64,000 nucleotides of DNA from UBA5109 sp963975155 (GTDB lineage: Bacteria; Pseudomonadota; Gammaproteobacteria; Pseudomonadales; Pseudohongiellaceae). The number at the start of each line of letters is the position of its first letter. The stretch's first letter is position 1. The DNA is taken from positions 186,001-250,000 of the forward strand of contig CAXBFG010000003.1 in assembly GCA_963975155.1 (NCBI GenBank), in the 5' to 3' direction. Positions 16,031 through 24,778 of this stretch are shown piece after piece. The notes under the pieces are model-generated. The model was not told the origin of the DNA, made no database searches, and was given only the letters and a program-made list of their open reading frames with translations. A program made the position numbers and the translations under genes.

Positions 16031-17920
16031 TTATTGCTGTTGTTCTATTTCCGCCCAGCGATCAAAATGGCCTTCCAGCGTTTCCTGAGCCTGACTTAAC
16101 TGCGCCAGCACTTTATCGACTTGTTCACGGCTGTTGTCATAAAAATCAGGTTGGCTGATTTGTTGTTCAAGAATCTGAATTTTCCGTTCGGCTTTCTCTA
16201 TCAAACCTGGTAACAGATCCAGTTCGCGTTTTAATTTATAGCTCAGATTATTTTTTATTTGCGGTTTTACTTTCTGTGCTGCATTTTTGATTTTTTCATT
16301 TGCATTTTTAGTTTCATCACTTTCAGCTGTAAACGAGCCGCCCTGTCTTATCCAGTCCTGATAACCACCAACATATTGCGCTACTTCACCGTGGCCTTCG
16401 AAGGCGATACAACTGGTAACAACATTCTCAATAAATTCACGATCGTGACTGACCAGTAAAACGGTACCTTCAAATGCGATAAGCAGTTCTTCAAGTAATT
16501 CCAGAGTTTCCATGTCCAGATCATTGGTTGGCTCATCCAGTACCAAAACATTTGCCGGCTTGCTGAACAGGCAAGCCAGAATCAAACGGTTTTGTTCACC
16601 CCCGGATAAGGAGCGCACTTTTTGGCGGGCTCTGTCCGGCGTAAACAGGAAGTCCTGCAAATAGGAAATCACATGCCGGGCTTTTCCATTTATTTCAATA
16701 TAATCACTGCCTTCAGATACCGTGTCGTAAACATTTTGATCGGGCCTGAGCTGTTTACGCAGTTGATCAAAATAAGCCACCACCAGTTTACTGCCGGTTT
16801 TTACTGTGCCGGCAAGTGGTTTTAATTCGCCTAATAATATTTTTAAAAGAGTCGTTTTACCTGCACCATTAGCGCCAATAAAACCGATTTTATCGCCGCG
16901 TATAATGCGTGTTGAAAACGAGTTGATGATTTTGTTATCAGCAAAACTGTGTTGGATGTTTTCAGCTTCAATAACAAGTTTGCCCGAACTCTCAGCCTCA
17001 TTCAGCGCCATTTTAGCCTTGCCCTGGGCTTTTTTGCGTTGGCTGTATTCTTCGCGTAAAGCCTTTAATGCCCTGACCCTGCCTTCATTGCGTGTTCGCC
17101 GGGCCTTGATGCCCTGGCGAATCCATACTTCTTCCTGGGCCAGTTTTTTATCAAATTCAGACTGGGCTTTTTCTTCAGCTGCCAATTGCTGTTCCCTGAA
17201 GACTAAAAAACGCTGGTAATCACATTCCCAGGCATTGATTTCACCGCGATCCAGAATCATGATTTTGGTGGCGATTTTCTGCAGGAAAGCACGGTCATGG
17301 GTAATCAGCAGGATAGCACCTGAAAATTGTGCAAGTTGCTTTTCCAGGTACTCGATGGTCGGGATATCCAGATGATTGGTTGGCTCATCAAGCAGGAGGA
17401 CATCCGGCTCATTGATAAAGGTTTTTGCCAGAGAGACTCGACGCAACCATCCCCCGGAGAGGGAGCTCATTACTGTTTCACCTTTAATACCTAATTTGCT
17501 CAGTGAATTTTCCACTCTCTGTTCCAGATTCCATGCGTTTGAAATATCGATCTGTTTTTGTACGTCGGCAAGTTTCAAGAGATTTTGCTGGTCAGGTTCA
17601 GATTGTAATAGCTGGTGATAGCGGCGAATAAGATCTCCTGCTTCTGCCAAACCATCCAGCAAATAATCATAGACGCTCTTGCTGTCGGCGTTGGGTAGTT
17701 CCTGATTAAGATATGCCACCTTGATATTGGCCTGTTGCCAGAGTTCTCCGGCATCAGGTTTGACTTGATGACCAAGCAATTTCAGGAAGGTGGATTTACC
17801 GGCACCATTACGGCCGAGCAAACCGATTCGTTCTCCACTGTGTATGGAGAGGGAAACTTTATCTAGCAGAACATGTGTCCCATAAGCAAGATGGACATCG
17901 GTTAGTCGAAACAGCAGCAT
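16031..17920 (-). CDS. uup: ABC-F family ATPase Uup
   Basis: The 629-residue protein has two ABC cassettes: GRNGAGKST near 36-44 with LSGGWLRR and LLLDEPTNHLD, then GANGAGKTT with LSGGEQNR and LVLDEPTNDLD. A C-terminal extension of about 90 residues is predicted to be a coiled coil (KLKRELDLLPGLIEKAERK onward), which is the DNA-binding tail typical of Uup and absent from EttA. Uup affects transposon excision and ribosome function. It is a single gene on this strand; its 3' side carries the dispersed repeat. Confidence 0.94.
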   Translation of the reverse strand: MLLFRLTDVHLAYGTHVLLDKVSLSIHSGERIGLLGRNGAGKSTFLKLLGHQVKPDAGELWQQANIKVAYLNQELPNADSKSVYDYLLDGLAEAGDLIRRYHQLLQSEPDQQNLLKLADVQKQIDISNAWNLEQRVENSLSKLGIKGETVMSSLSGGWLRRVSLAKTFINEPDVLLLDEPTNHLDIPTIEYLEKQLAQFSGAILLITHDRAFLQKIATKIMILDRGEINAWECDYQRFLVFREQQLAAEEKAQSEFDKKLAQEEVWIRQGIKARRTRNEGRVRALKALREEYSQRKKAQGKAKMALNEAESSGKLVIEAENIQHSFADNKIINSFSTRIIRGDKIGFIGANGAGKTTLLKILLGELKPLAGTVKTGSKLVVAYFDQLRKQLRPDQNVYDTVSEGSDYIEINGKARHVISYLQDFLFTPDRARQKVRSLSGGEQNRLILACLFSKPANVLVLDEPTNDLDMETLELLEELLIAFEGTVLLVSHDREFIENVVTSCIAFEGHGEVAQYVGGYQDWIRQGGSFTAESDETKNANEKIKNAAQKVKPQIKNNLSYKLKRELDLLPGLIEKAERKIQILEQQISQPDFYDNSREQVDKVLAQLSQAQETLEGHFDRWAEIEQQQ

Positions 17921-18136
17921 AAGTGTATGAAGTTTTTCAGGGTGATAATGAACAAGGGCGGGGATTATACTCTTTTTACATCTTTACACCCGGTTTCTTC
18001 CGGTATTGAAAGCCTGATTTTAAAAAATGCTATAACCGGGTCGGTTTAGCAGGCTTGGGCAAGAAATTAAGTCCATTTATAGAAGCGGCGCTTCATCCGA
18101 AGTAAAAAAGCTCAAACTGTGATCCCAGCTGCGTTA

Positions 18137-18142
18137 TACTCA
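18137..18142 (+). promoter_or_regulatory. Candidate -10 box for the aldehyde dehydrogenase gene
   Basis: TATACT lies about 50 bases upstream of the ATG at 18189. A weak -35 candidate, TCAAAC, sits 17 bases before it. The rest of the 268-base gap (17921-18188) shows nothing recognisable. Confidence 0.3.
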
Positions 18143-18188
18143 GCAACCGCGTTAAAAGACCACAAAAGACTCTGATCAGGAAAACAAT

Positions 18189-19616
18189 ATGCGAGATTAT
18201 TTACAGTTCTATATCAATGGAGAGTGGGTTGATCCGGTTACTCCGAAGCTTCTGGATGTTATCGACCCGGCCACAGAAAAAGTCACCGGGCATATTAATG
18301 CAGGTAGTAAAGCCGATGTGGACAAGGCCGTTAAAGCTGCTGCAAAAGCTTTCAAGAGCTGGTCACAGACAAGCAAAGAAGAACGTTTGCAAGTATTAGC
18401 TCGTATTATTGAAGAATTTGAAAAAAAGGTTCCCGAACTGGGAGCGGCGATCACAGAAGAAATGGGTGCGCCGACCTGGCTTGCAGAAGGTACTCAGGCG
18501 GCAGTAGGGGTAAAACATTTCCAGACCACCAAAAACGTCCTTGAACGTTTTGAGTTTGAGACAGATCGCGGTGGCAGTCATATCAGTCGTGAGCCCATTG
18601 GTGTTTGTGGTTTTATTACGCCGTGGAACTGGCCAATTCATCAAATATGCGCCAAGGTAGGGCCGGCTCTCGCGGTGGGTTGCACGGTAGTGCTGAAACC
18701 ATCAGAAATAGCCCCTTATTCCGGTAAAATTTTCGCGGATATTCTGCACGCGGCAGGAGTACCGGCAGGCGTGTTTAATCTGGTTCAGGGAGAGGGGCCA
18801 GAAGTAGGGCAGGCTCTGGCAGAACACCCTTTAGTTGATATGGTTTCCATAACCGGTTCCACACGTGCAGGTATTGCAGTTGCACAAGCAGCAGCGCCAA
18901 CTGTTAAGCGTGTGCACCAGGAGCTGGGCGGTAAAAGTCCAAATATTATTCTGGAAGATGCAGACCTTGAAGCTGCCGTCACTGGTGGAATTAATGGCGT
19001 GATGATGAATTCCGGGCAATCCTGTCGCGCGCCGACCCGGATGCTGGTTCCGAATAAACTGATGGCCGAGGTTTGCGCAATTGCCAAAAATGTTGCAGAG
19101 AGCTGGACGCCAGGCGACCCTAAACAGGATAGCAGGATGGGACCGGTTATATCTGCGCCAGCCTGGGAAAAAGTTCAGCGCCTTATAAAGAGTGGTGTTG
19201 AAGAAGGTGCCACTCTGGTCACTGGCGGTGAAGGCAAACCGCAAGGTCTGGAACAGGGCTACTTTGTTAAACCTACTGTTTTCAGCAATGTTTCCAATAA
19301 CATGGAAATTGCACGGGAAGAAATCTTTGGTCCGGTACTCAGCATCATTGGCTATGATACTGAAGAGGAAGCTATTGAGATAGCCAATGACACCGAATAT
19401 GGTCTTGGGGGTTATGTGCATAGCAAGGATATCGAACACGCCCGGGCTATCGCAGCCAAAATTCGGGCAGGCTACATAAGTATCAACAATGCCGGGCTGG
19501 ACATAAGTGTTCCCTTTGGAGGATATAAACATTCTGGTAATGGCCGCGAATTTGGCGATGAGTCTTTCGGCGAATTCCTGGAATATAAGTCTATGCTTGG
19601 TTACAGCCCTGCTTAG
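18189..19616 (+). CDS. NAD(P)-dependent aldehyde dehydrogenase
   Basis: The 475-residue protein is a full-length ALDH superfamily member that oxidises an aldehyde to its acid. It shows the cofactor-binding ITPWNWPIHQI segment, the Rossmann glycine motif SITGSTRAG, the general-base glutamate in QELGGKSPN, the catalytic cysteine in NSGQSCRAPTRM and EEIFGPVLS. The substrate cannot be assigned; the SGQSCRAPTRM variant is of a general group related to betaine-aldehyde and phenylacetaldehyde types. Neighbours give no pathway clue. ATG 18189 is preceded by CAGGAAAA. Confidence 0.93.
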   Translation: MRDYLQFYINGEWVDPVTPKLLDVIDPATEKVTGHINAGSKADVDKAVKAAAKAFKSWSQTSKEERLQVLARIIEEFEKKVPELGAAITEEMGAPTWLAEGTQAAVGVKHFQTTKNVLERFEFETDRGGSHISREPIGVCGFITPWNWPIHQICAKVGPALAVGCTVVLKPSEIAPYSGKIFADILHAAGVPAGVFNLVQGEGPEVGQALAEHPLVDMVSITGSTRAGIAVAQAAAPTVKRVHQELGGKSPNIILEDADLEAAVTGGINGVMMNSGQSCRAPTRMLVPNKLMAEVCAIAKNVAESWTPGDPKQDSRMGPVISAPAWEKVQRLIKSGVEEGATLVTGGEGKPQGLEQGYFVKPTVFSNVSNNMEIAREEIFGPVLSIIGYDTEEEAIEIANDTEYGLGGYVHSKDIEHARAIAAKIRAGYISINNAGLDISVPFGGYKHSGNGREFGDESFGEFLEYKSMLGYSPA

Positions 19617-19768
19617 CTTTTGCGCTGGCTAATACTTCGTTAAAGGTGGGCTTTGAATCAGTCACTTAGTGTTTGTAAGCTCCTTCTTCAAATACCTCCT
19701 TTACCTCGTTTTAGCTAGGCACATAATGGGAAGCCATTTTGATTATTGCCTTGCAATAGAAATGTGTA

Positions 19769-19874
19769 CTGGTAGAGAGTGAGATTGGCAACGGAGACGT
19801 CCGAGCCATGGACGGCGAGGCCGAGCGCACATGGAAGTGCGTTTGCGTTCTCTGTGCCAACTACTCTCTACCAG
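19769..19874. repeat. MITE-like palindromic element, 106 bp
   Basis: Perfect 12-bp inverted repeats, CTGGTAGAGAGT (19769-19780) and ACTCTCTACCAG (19863-19874), enclose further pairing (TTGGCA with TGCCAA) and two internal hairpins, CGTCC/GGACG around a CATGG and CGCAC/GTGCG around another ATGG. It fills much of the 298-base gap between the aldehyde dehydrogenase and deacetylase genes. The layout resembles the element at 15874-15988 but the sequences differ. It may act as a transcript 3' structure for the upstream gene. Confidence 0.65.
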
Positions 19875-19914
19875 CGAAGTTTTTACTTAAGTGTTGTAAT
19901 CAAGAGTTCAAAAA

Positions 19915-20688
19915 ATGACAGCTAAAATTTGTTTTACCATGGACAACCTTTCCGATGCAGCCGATTTAGGCAGAGGCATTATCGATAAGCCCAGAGCGCC
20001 TGGACAAAGACCTGCACTTGAACAGGGCTTTCCTGCCCTGCTGGAAATGTTTGAATCCTTTGATGTAAAAGTCACTCATTTTCTGGAGGGCTGGAACGGA
20101 GAAGCGCATCCTGAGATAGTGGAGGATATAGTAAGGCGTGGTCACAGTATTGGCATGCATGGCTGGCAGCATGAGCCATGGTCAGAATTATCCATTGATC
20201 AGGAAACAGAACTGGCAGGCAGGTCCACCGAAGCTCTGGAAAAAGCTGCAGGCATCAGACCTAGAGCCTTCAGGGCGCCGGGCGGTAAACGCACTGAGAA
20301 TACGATAAAAATAATTTCTGATCTGGGCTATGAAATTGATTCCAGCCTGAATGATAAAGGCGAGGATGGTGGAGAAATACAGGCTTTAACGAATACGCTT
20401 TGGCATGTTCCTCATCTTGAGGCGACCATAGATGCCAGGCAATGGCTGTCACAGGATAAATCCACTGAAGCGGTTGAGGGTATGTGGCTGGATATGCTCG
20501 ATCGAACTTCTGAAAATAATGGCTTTCTGCTGTTTATATGGCACCCTCATGTCATGGGCATTAACGCTGAGCGGCTCAAAGTTGGTGAAAAAATTCTGCA
20601 AAAAGCTTCCCAGAGTGCTGAATTCAGCATTGTGCGGCTGGAAGATTTAATACCGGCCAGCAGGCAGGAAAAACAATTTCCGGACTAA
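19915..20688 (+). CDS. Polysaccharide deacetylase family protein (NodB-like)
   Basis: The 257-residue protein has the NodB homology fold. Motif 1, usually TFDD, is TMDN with D10 as the metal aspartate or base. Motif 2 is GHSIGMHGWQHEPW with metal histidines H82 and H86. Motif 3 is RAFRAPGGKR. A late LLFIWHPHVMG supplies the motif 5 histidine. No signal peptide or membrane helix is seen, so it is probably cytoplasmic and may act on a small N-acyl or imide substrate rather than cell wall; relatives include allantoinase-like PuuE enzymes. The second motif 1 aspartate is replaced by asparagine, so metal binding may differ. Confidence 0.85.
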   Translation: MTAKICFTMDNLSDAADLGRGIIDKPRAPGQRPALEQGFPALLEMFESFDVKVTHFLEGWNGEAHPEIVEDIVRRGHSIGMHGWQHEPWSELSIDQETELAGRSTEALEKAAGIRPRAFRAPGGKRTENTIKIISDLGYEIDSSLNDKGEDGGEIQALTNTLWHVPHLEATIDARQWLSQDKSTEAVEGMWLDMLDRTSENNGFLLFIWHPHVMGINAERLKVGEKILQKASQSAEFSIVRLEDLIPASRQEKQFPD

Positions 20689-20726
20689 ACAGCAGAACTG
20701 CATTCAGCTTTGTTGTTCAGGCCTTT

Positions 20727-21041
20727 CTATTCAGGAATACAGCGGTAAAGTGCGAAATCCTGCTCGCCATCAACAACCGGCGAAATGGCAACAATTGTAT
20801 CATCACCACGCTCTGCAGCCTGATTTCTTGCCAGTGCCTGCAATTCCAGCATGACATTACTGGCAGCACGTTCCAAAATAACTCTGTCCAGCACTTCAAC
20901 ATGGGTAGTTCCCGTGCGCGTGCAACTTGGTCCAAGCTGATTTTGCAGGACGACCCTGACATTGCTGCCTTGCTCGCTCAGGTCGACCCAGGTACAGCTG
21001 CATAGAGTTAACAGGGCCAGACCGCTTAGTATCAGTTTCAT
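20727..21041 (-). CDS. DUF4156-type small lipoprotein
   Basis: The 104-residue protein starts with a lipoprotein signal (MKLILSGLALLTLCSC; lipobox LCSC, cysteine 16). The mature part contains VILERAASNVMLELQALARN and GDDTIVAISPV, with two further cysteines that may form a disulphide. This matches the DUF4156 family of gammaproteobacterial envelope lipoproteins of unknown function. It is on the minus strand 52 bases after the start of the metalloprotease gene region and is likely co-transcribed with it. Confidence 0.75.
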   Translation of the reverse strand: MKLILSGLALLTLCSCTWVDLSEQGSNVRVVLQNQLGPSCTRTGTTHVEVLDRVILERAASNVMLELQALARNQAAERGDDTIVAISPVVDGEQDFALYRCIPE

Positions 21042-21093
21042 CAGTTTTATCTCCTTCTTCAGCTATTTAAGCTTTCCAGGTTTTTCCCCGGGT

Positions 21094-21777
21094 TTATCTG
21101 CCCAGGAATCGGAACCAGCGCCAGAAGTTTAACAGACCGGCCAGAGAGCTGGCCAGATAAGTAAAAGCGCAGGCCAGTAGTATATGCCGTATTGAACTCA
21201 TATCGCTATTATCAACGTACTTCCCCTGCTTCAGGATGGGCAGTGCACGGCCAAAGCTGGCATCAAATTCCACCGGTAGAGTGACCAGATGCACGATACA
21301 AGAGATGCCGACAGTAATGATCAGGAATACTATTAATAATGGAACCAGACGTACACCGCCCGGAGTCATGCTAAGTAAAGGTATGGCTATCAGCGCAATG
21401 CCGCCAAGTTTTTCGGCCTTTTGTGCAAAGCCCACCATGCGGGTTCGTGCTATCAGGGGTTTGTAATTAAGTGAGTGCTGTAAGGCGTGTCCAAATTCAT
21501 GGGCAGCAACAGCAACAGCGGTGAGTGATTGCCCGTTCAGGTTGGCTTCGCTCAAGCGAACGGTTCGTGATGTCGGGTCGTAATGATCGCCATTGCTGGT
21601 CGCCTCGACTTGCAGATAATCCAGTTTAAATTTTTTTCTGAGGTGTTTTACGAATTGTCCGCCGGTTCCTTGCATATCCGGGCGGGGTTTACTGTGCTTA
21701 TTGAGAATATAGCGGGCCCATTGCTGAGGGCCGAGGATCAGAGCCGCAAGTAATAAGATTAATATGACGAAAATCAT
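21094..21777 (-). CDS. Membrane zinc metallopeptidase (YugP-like)
   Basis: The 227-residue protein belongs to the neutral zinc metallopeptidase family of B. subtilis YugP. The N-terminus is a transmembrane helix (MIFVILILLLAALILG). The zinc motif HEFGH (H93, E94, H97) lies in VAAHEFGHALQH, and further hydrophobic segments occur at about 125-165 and 202-218. The cellular substrate is unknown. It lies downstream of ahcY on the same strand but 130 bases away. Confidence 0.9.
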   Translation of the reverse strand: MIFVILILLLAALILGPQQWARYILNKHSKPRPDMQGTGGQFVKHLRKKFKLDYLQVEATSNGDHYDPTSRTVRLSEANLNGQSLTAVAVAAHEFGHALQHSLNYKPLIARTRMVGFAQKAEKLGGIALIAIPLLSMTPGGVRLVPLLIVFLIITVGISCIVHLVTLPVEFDASFGRALPILKQGKYVDNSDMSSIRHILLACAFTYLASSLAGLLNFWRWFRFLGR

Positions 21778-21907
21778 AATTTTTCTGGTGGCAGTGGAAA
21801 AATGTAATAAAGTGCCACTTCGAAGCTGCCCTTAAACCAGACTACTTTTTCCTGCCGGAAGGGTACAACCAAACCATAAGCCTGGCTGTACCTGATTAAC
21901 GACACAC

Positions 21908-23311
21908 TTAATATTTATAACTGTCCGGTTTGTACGGGCCTTCAACTGGTATGCCGAGGTATTCAGATTGTTCAGCAGTCATACGAGTAATAACACCACC
22001 AAAGCCCCTGACCATGCAGGCTGCAACTTCTTCATCCAGATGCTTGGGTAGTACTTCAACTTTCAGAGCGGCTTTTTTAGTGGCTTCATCCTGATCTGCA
22101 TATTTTCTTTCCCATAAAAACATTTGCGCCAGAACCTGATTGGCAAAGGAGCCATCCATGATACGCGAAGGGTGACCGGTAGCATTGCCAAGATTAATTA
22201 AACGACCTTCAGAAAGCAGCAGCAGATAATCCTCATTGCCATCTTTGTCGGTGCCACGAATAACGCGATGTACCTGTGGTTTGACCTCTTCAAATTTCCA
22301 GTTTTTGCGCATATAGGCGGTATTAATTTCGCTGTCGAAGTGGCCGATATTACAGACTACAGATCCGGTTTTCAGATTGACCAGCATATTGGCATCGCAT
22401 ACATCGAAATTGCCAGTAGTGGTAACCACCAGGTCAGTTGTTTGCATGAGCTGCTTGTCTATACAGTCTGGCTGGCCGGTATTTATACCGTTCTTATAGG
22501 GAGACACAACTTCATAACCATCCATACAGGCCTGCATGGCGCAGATCGGGTCAATTTCAGTAATTTTTACGATCATGCCTTCCTGGCGTAAGCTTTGTGC
22601 GGAACCTTTGCCCACATCGCCGTAGCCTATGACCAGTGCCTTTTTACCAGCCAGCAGCATATCAGTACCGCGTTTAATACCATCGTTCAGGCTGTGACGA
22701 CAGCCGTATTTATTGTCATTTTTGGATTTGGTAACAGAATCGTTGACGTTGATGGCTGGTACTTTCAGGGTTCCTTTGGCCAGCATTTCATAAAGTCTGT
22801 GAACGCCGGTAGTGGTTTCTTCCGTTATGCCATGAACATTATCCAGCATCTGAGGGTATTTGTTATGGGCCATGGCCGTCAGATCGCCACCATCATCCAG
22901 CAGCATATTGGCGTCCCAGGGCTTGCCGTCTTTCAGGATGGTTTGCTCAATGCACCATTCGGCTTCTTCTTCACTCTGGCCTTTCCAGGCATAGACTGCC
23001 ACACCCGCTGCAGCCATGGCTGCAGCAGCATGATCCTGCGTTGAAAAAATATTACAGGAAGACCAGCGTACTTCGGCGCCCAGCACCTGCAGGGTTTCAA
23101 TCAGCACAGCTGTTTGTATGGTCATATGGATACAACCAATGATTTTGGCTCCAGCCAGTGGTTGTTCCTTGGCATATTTTGCTCTTAGCGTCATCAGTGC
23201 CGGCATTTCTGCTTCGGCCAGAGTGATTTCCCGACGGCCATAATCAGCCAGACTGATGTCGGCAACTTTAAAGTCTTCCGTGCTGATGGTCTGGATATTT
23301 GCTTTGTTCAT
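21908..23311 (-). CDS. ahcY: Adenosylhomocysteinase
   Basis: AhcY hydrolyses S-adenosylhomocysteine to adenosine and homocysteine, removing the product inhibitor of methyltransferases. The 467-residue protein shows NAD-binding GYGDVGKGSAQSLR, the substrate region NVNDSVTKSKNDNKYGCRHSL (lysine and aspartate near 190-195), and the C-terminal KPDSYKY that closes the NAD site of the neighbouring subunit. It lies 66 bases downstream of metK on the same strand, so the two form a methyl-cycle operon. I found no recognisable SAH riboswitch upstream. Confidence 0.97.
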   Translation of the reverse strand: MNKANIQTISTEDFKVADISLADYGRREITLAEAEMPALMTLRAKYAKEQPLAGAKIIGCIHMTIQTAVLIETLQVLGAEVRWSSCNIFSTQDHAAAAMAAAGVAVYAWKGQSEEEAEWCIEQTILKDGKPWDANMLLDDGGDLTAMAHNKYPQMLDNVHGITEETTTGVHRLYEMLAKGTLKVPAINVNDSVTKSKNDNKYGCRHSLNDGIKRGTDMLLAGKKALVIGYGDVGKGSAQSLRQEGMIVKITEIDPICAMQACMDGYEVVSPYKNGINTGQPDCIDKQLMQTTDLVVTTTGNFDVCDANMLVNLKTGSVVCNIGHFDSEINTAYMRKNWKFEEVKPQVHRVIRGTDKDGNEDYLLLLSEGRLINLGNATGHPSRIMDGSFANQVLAQMFLWERKYADQDEATKKAALKVEVLPKHLDEEVAACMVRGFGGVITRMTAEQSEYLGIPVEGPYKPDSYKY

Positions 23312-23377
23312 AAAATAGGTATCCTTTAAGTATTCACTGAGTTTCTACTCAGCATAAAGTCTGATCCGGGGCCTGGA

Positions 23378-24538
23378 TTACAGGCCCGCAGCGGCTTTTA
23401 AGGTCGCGGCTTTATCAGTTTGTTCCCAGCTGAATTCTTCGCGTCCAAAGTGGCCATAGGCTGCCGTTTCCTGATAGATCGGGCGCAGCAGATTCAGCAT
23501 AGCTGTGAGGCCACCCGGGCGCAGCTCAAAATTCTCCCGGACCAGTCTGGTGATAGCAAAGTCATCAATCTGACCAGTACCAAAAGTATCGATCAATACA
23601 GAGGTAGGATCTGCCACACCGATGGCGTAGGAAAGCTGTATCTCGCATTTATCAGCAATGCCCGCGGCGACGATATTTTTAGCAATATAACGCGCCAGAT
23701 AGGCAGCCGAACGGTCGACCTTGGATGGGTCTTTGCCGGAAAAAGCGCCGCCACCATGGCGAGCCATACCGCCATAGGTATCGACAATAATTTTTCGTCC
23801 GGTCAGGCCGCAATCACCATGTGGACCACCAATAACAAATCGGCCCGTTGGATTGATATGGTATTTGGTCTCGGCATCAAGCCATTCTGCAGGCAGCACC
23901 GGTTTGATAATTTCTTCCATAACGGCTTCATGTAATTCACGGTCAGTGACATCTTCATCATGCTGGGTTGAAAGCACAACGGCATCTATGGATTTCGGCA
24001 TGCCATCTACATAGCGGAAGGTAATCTGACTTTTAGCATCCGGTCTTAAAAAGGGCAGCTTGCCATTTTTGCGTACCTCAGCCTGACGTTTCACCAGTAA
24101 ATGGGAATAGGTTATCGGGGCGGGCATTAAAACTTCAGTTTCGCGGCAGGCGTATCCAAACATCAGGCCCTGGTCGCCAGCGCCCTGTTCTTTGGGGTCG
24201 CCACGATCAACACCCTGGTTGATATCTGAAGATTGTTCGCCGATGGCATTCAGCACTGCACAAGAGCGGTAATCAAAGCCCATGGATGAATCGTCATAGC
24301 CGATTTTTTTGATGACACCGCGGACAATTTTTTCGACATCAATGCTGACATCCTTGTGCATTTTGACTTCGCCGGCAACCAGAGCGAGTCCGGTTTTGAC
24401 AAGCGTCTCAACCGCAACGCGCGCATTGGGATCCTGAGCAATAATGGCATCGAGGATGGCGTCGGAAATTTGATCGGAAATTTTATCGGGATGACCTTCG
24501 GAAACCGATTCCGAAGTAAAGAGAGTTGCTTCTGTCAT
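23378..24538 (-). CDS. metK: S-adenosylmethionine synthase
   Basis: MetK makes S-adenosylmethionine from methionine and ATP. The 386-residue length is standard. Signatures are GHPDKISDQISDAILD at 16-31, GDQGLMFGYACRET and GGGAFSGKDPSKVDRSAAY. It is transcribed away from tkt; the shared 240-base intergenic region (24539-24778) must hold both promoters, though I could not fix either with confidence. No SAM riboswitch was recognised. metK and ahcY are adjacent in many gammaproteobacteria. Confidence 0.97.
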   Translation of the reverse strand: MTEATLFTSESVSEGHPDKISDQISDAILDAIIAQDPNARVAVETLVKTGLALVAGEVKMHKDVSIDVEKIVRGVIKKIGYDDSSMGFDYRSCAVLNAIGEQSSDINQGVDRGDPKEQGAGDQGLMFGYACRETEVLMPAPITYSHLLVKRQAEVRKNGKLPFLRPDAKSQITFRYVDGMPKSIDAVVLSTQHDEDVTDRELHEAVMEEIIKPVLPAEWLDAETKYHINPTGRFVIGGPHGDCGLTGRKIIVDTYGGMARHGGGAFSGKDPSKVDRSAAYLARYIAKNIVAAGIADKCEIQLSYAIGVADPTSVLIDTFGTGQIDDFAITRLVRENFELRPGGLTAMLNLLRPIYQETAAYGHFGREEFSWEQTDKAATLKAAAGL

Positions 24539-24778
24539 GGAAGTTCCTTCAGTGAATTTTACTTATGGTAGATATGGCAATGTTTTAAGGCTGCGAAAGG
24601 TACCATTTTAACCCTTTATACGCAATTTTAAACTGACTGGATTGGTTCCGGGAAAGCGCTGCACAGGCATAATATCTGGCATATTTTACTCGGCTGAGAG
24701 AGAATAGCGGGTCTCGAAATTCGGGCTGGACAGCGGCCTGCAACAGCTCAAAACAGCAGACAAAAATCAGGAGTACTC

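Noticed and set aside
23312..24778. SAM or SAH riboswitch upstream of ahcY or metK
   Set aside because: The intergenic segments (66 and 240 bases) show no recognisable conserved core or expected pairing.
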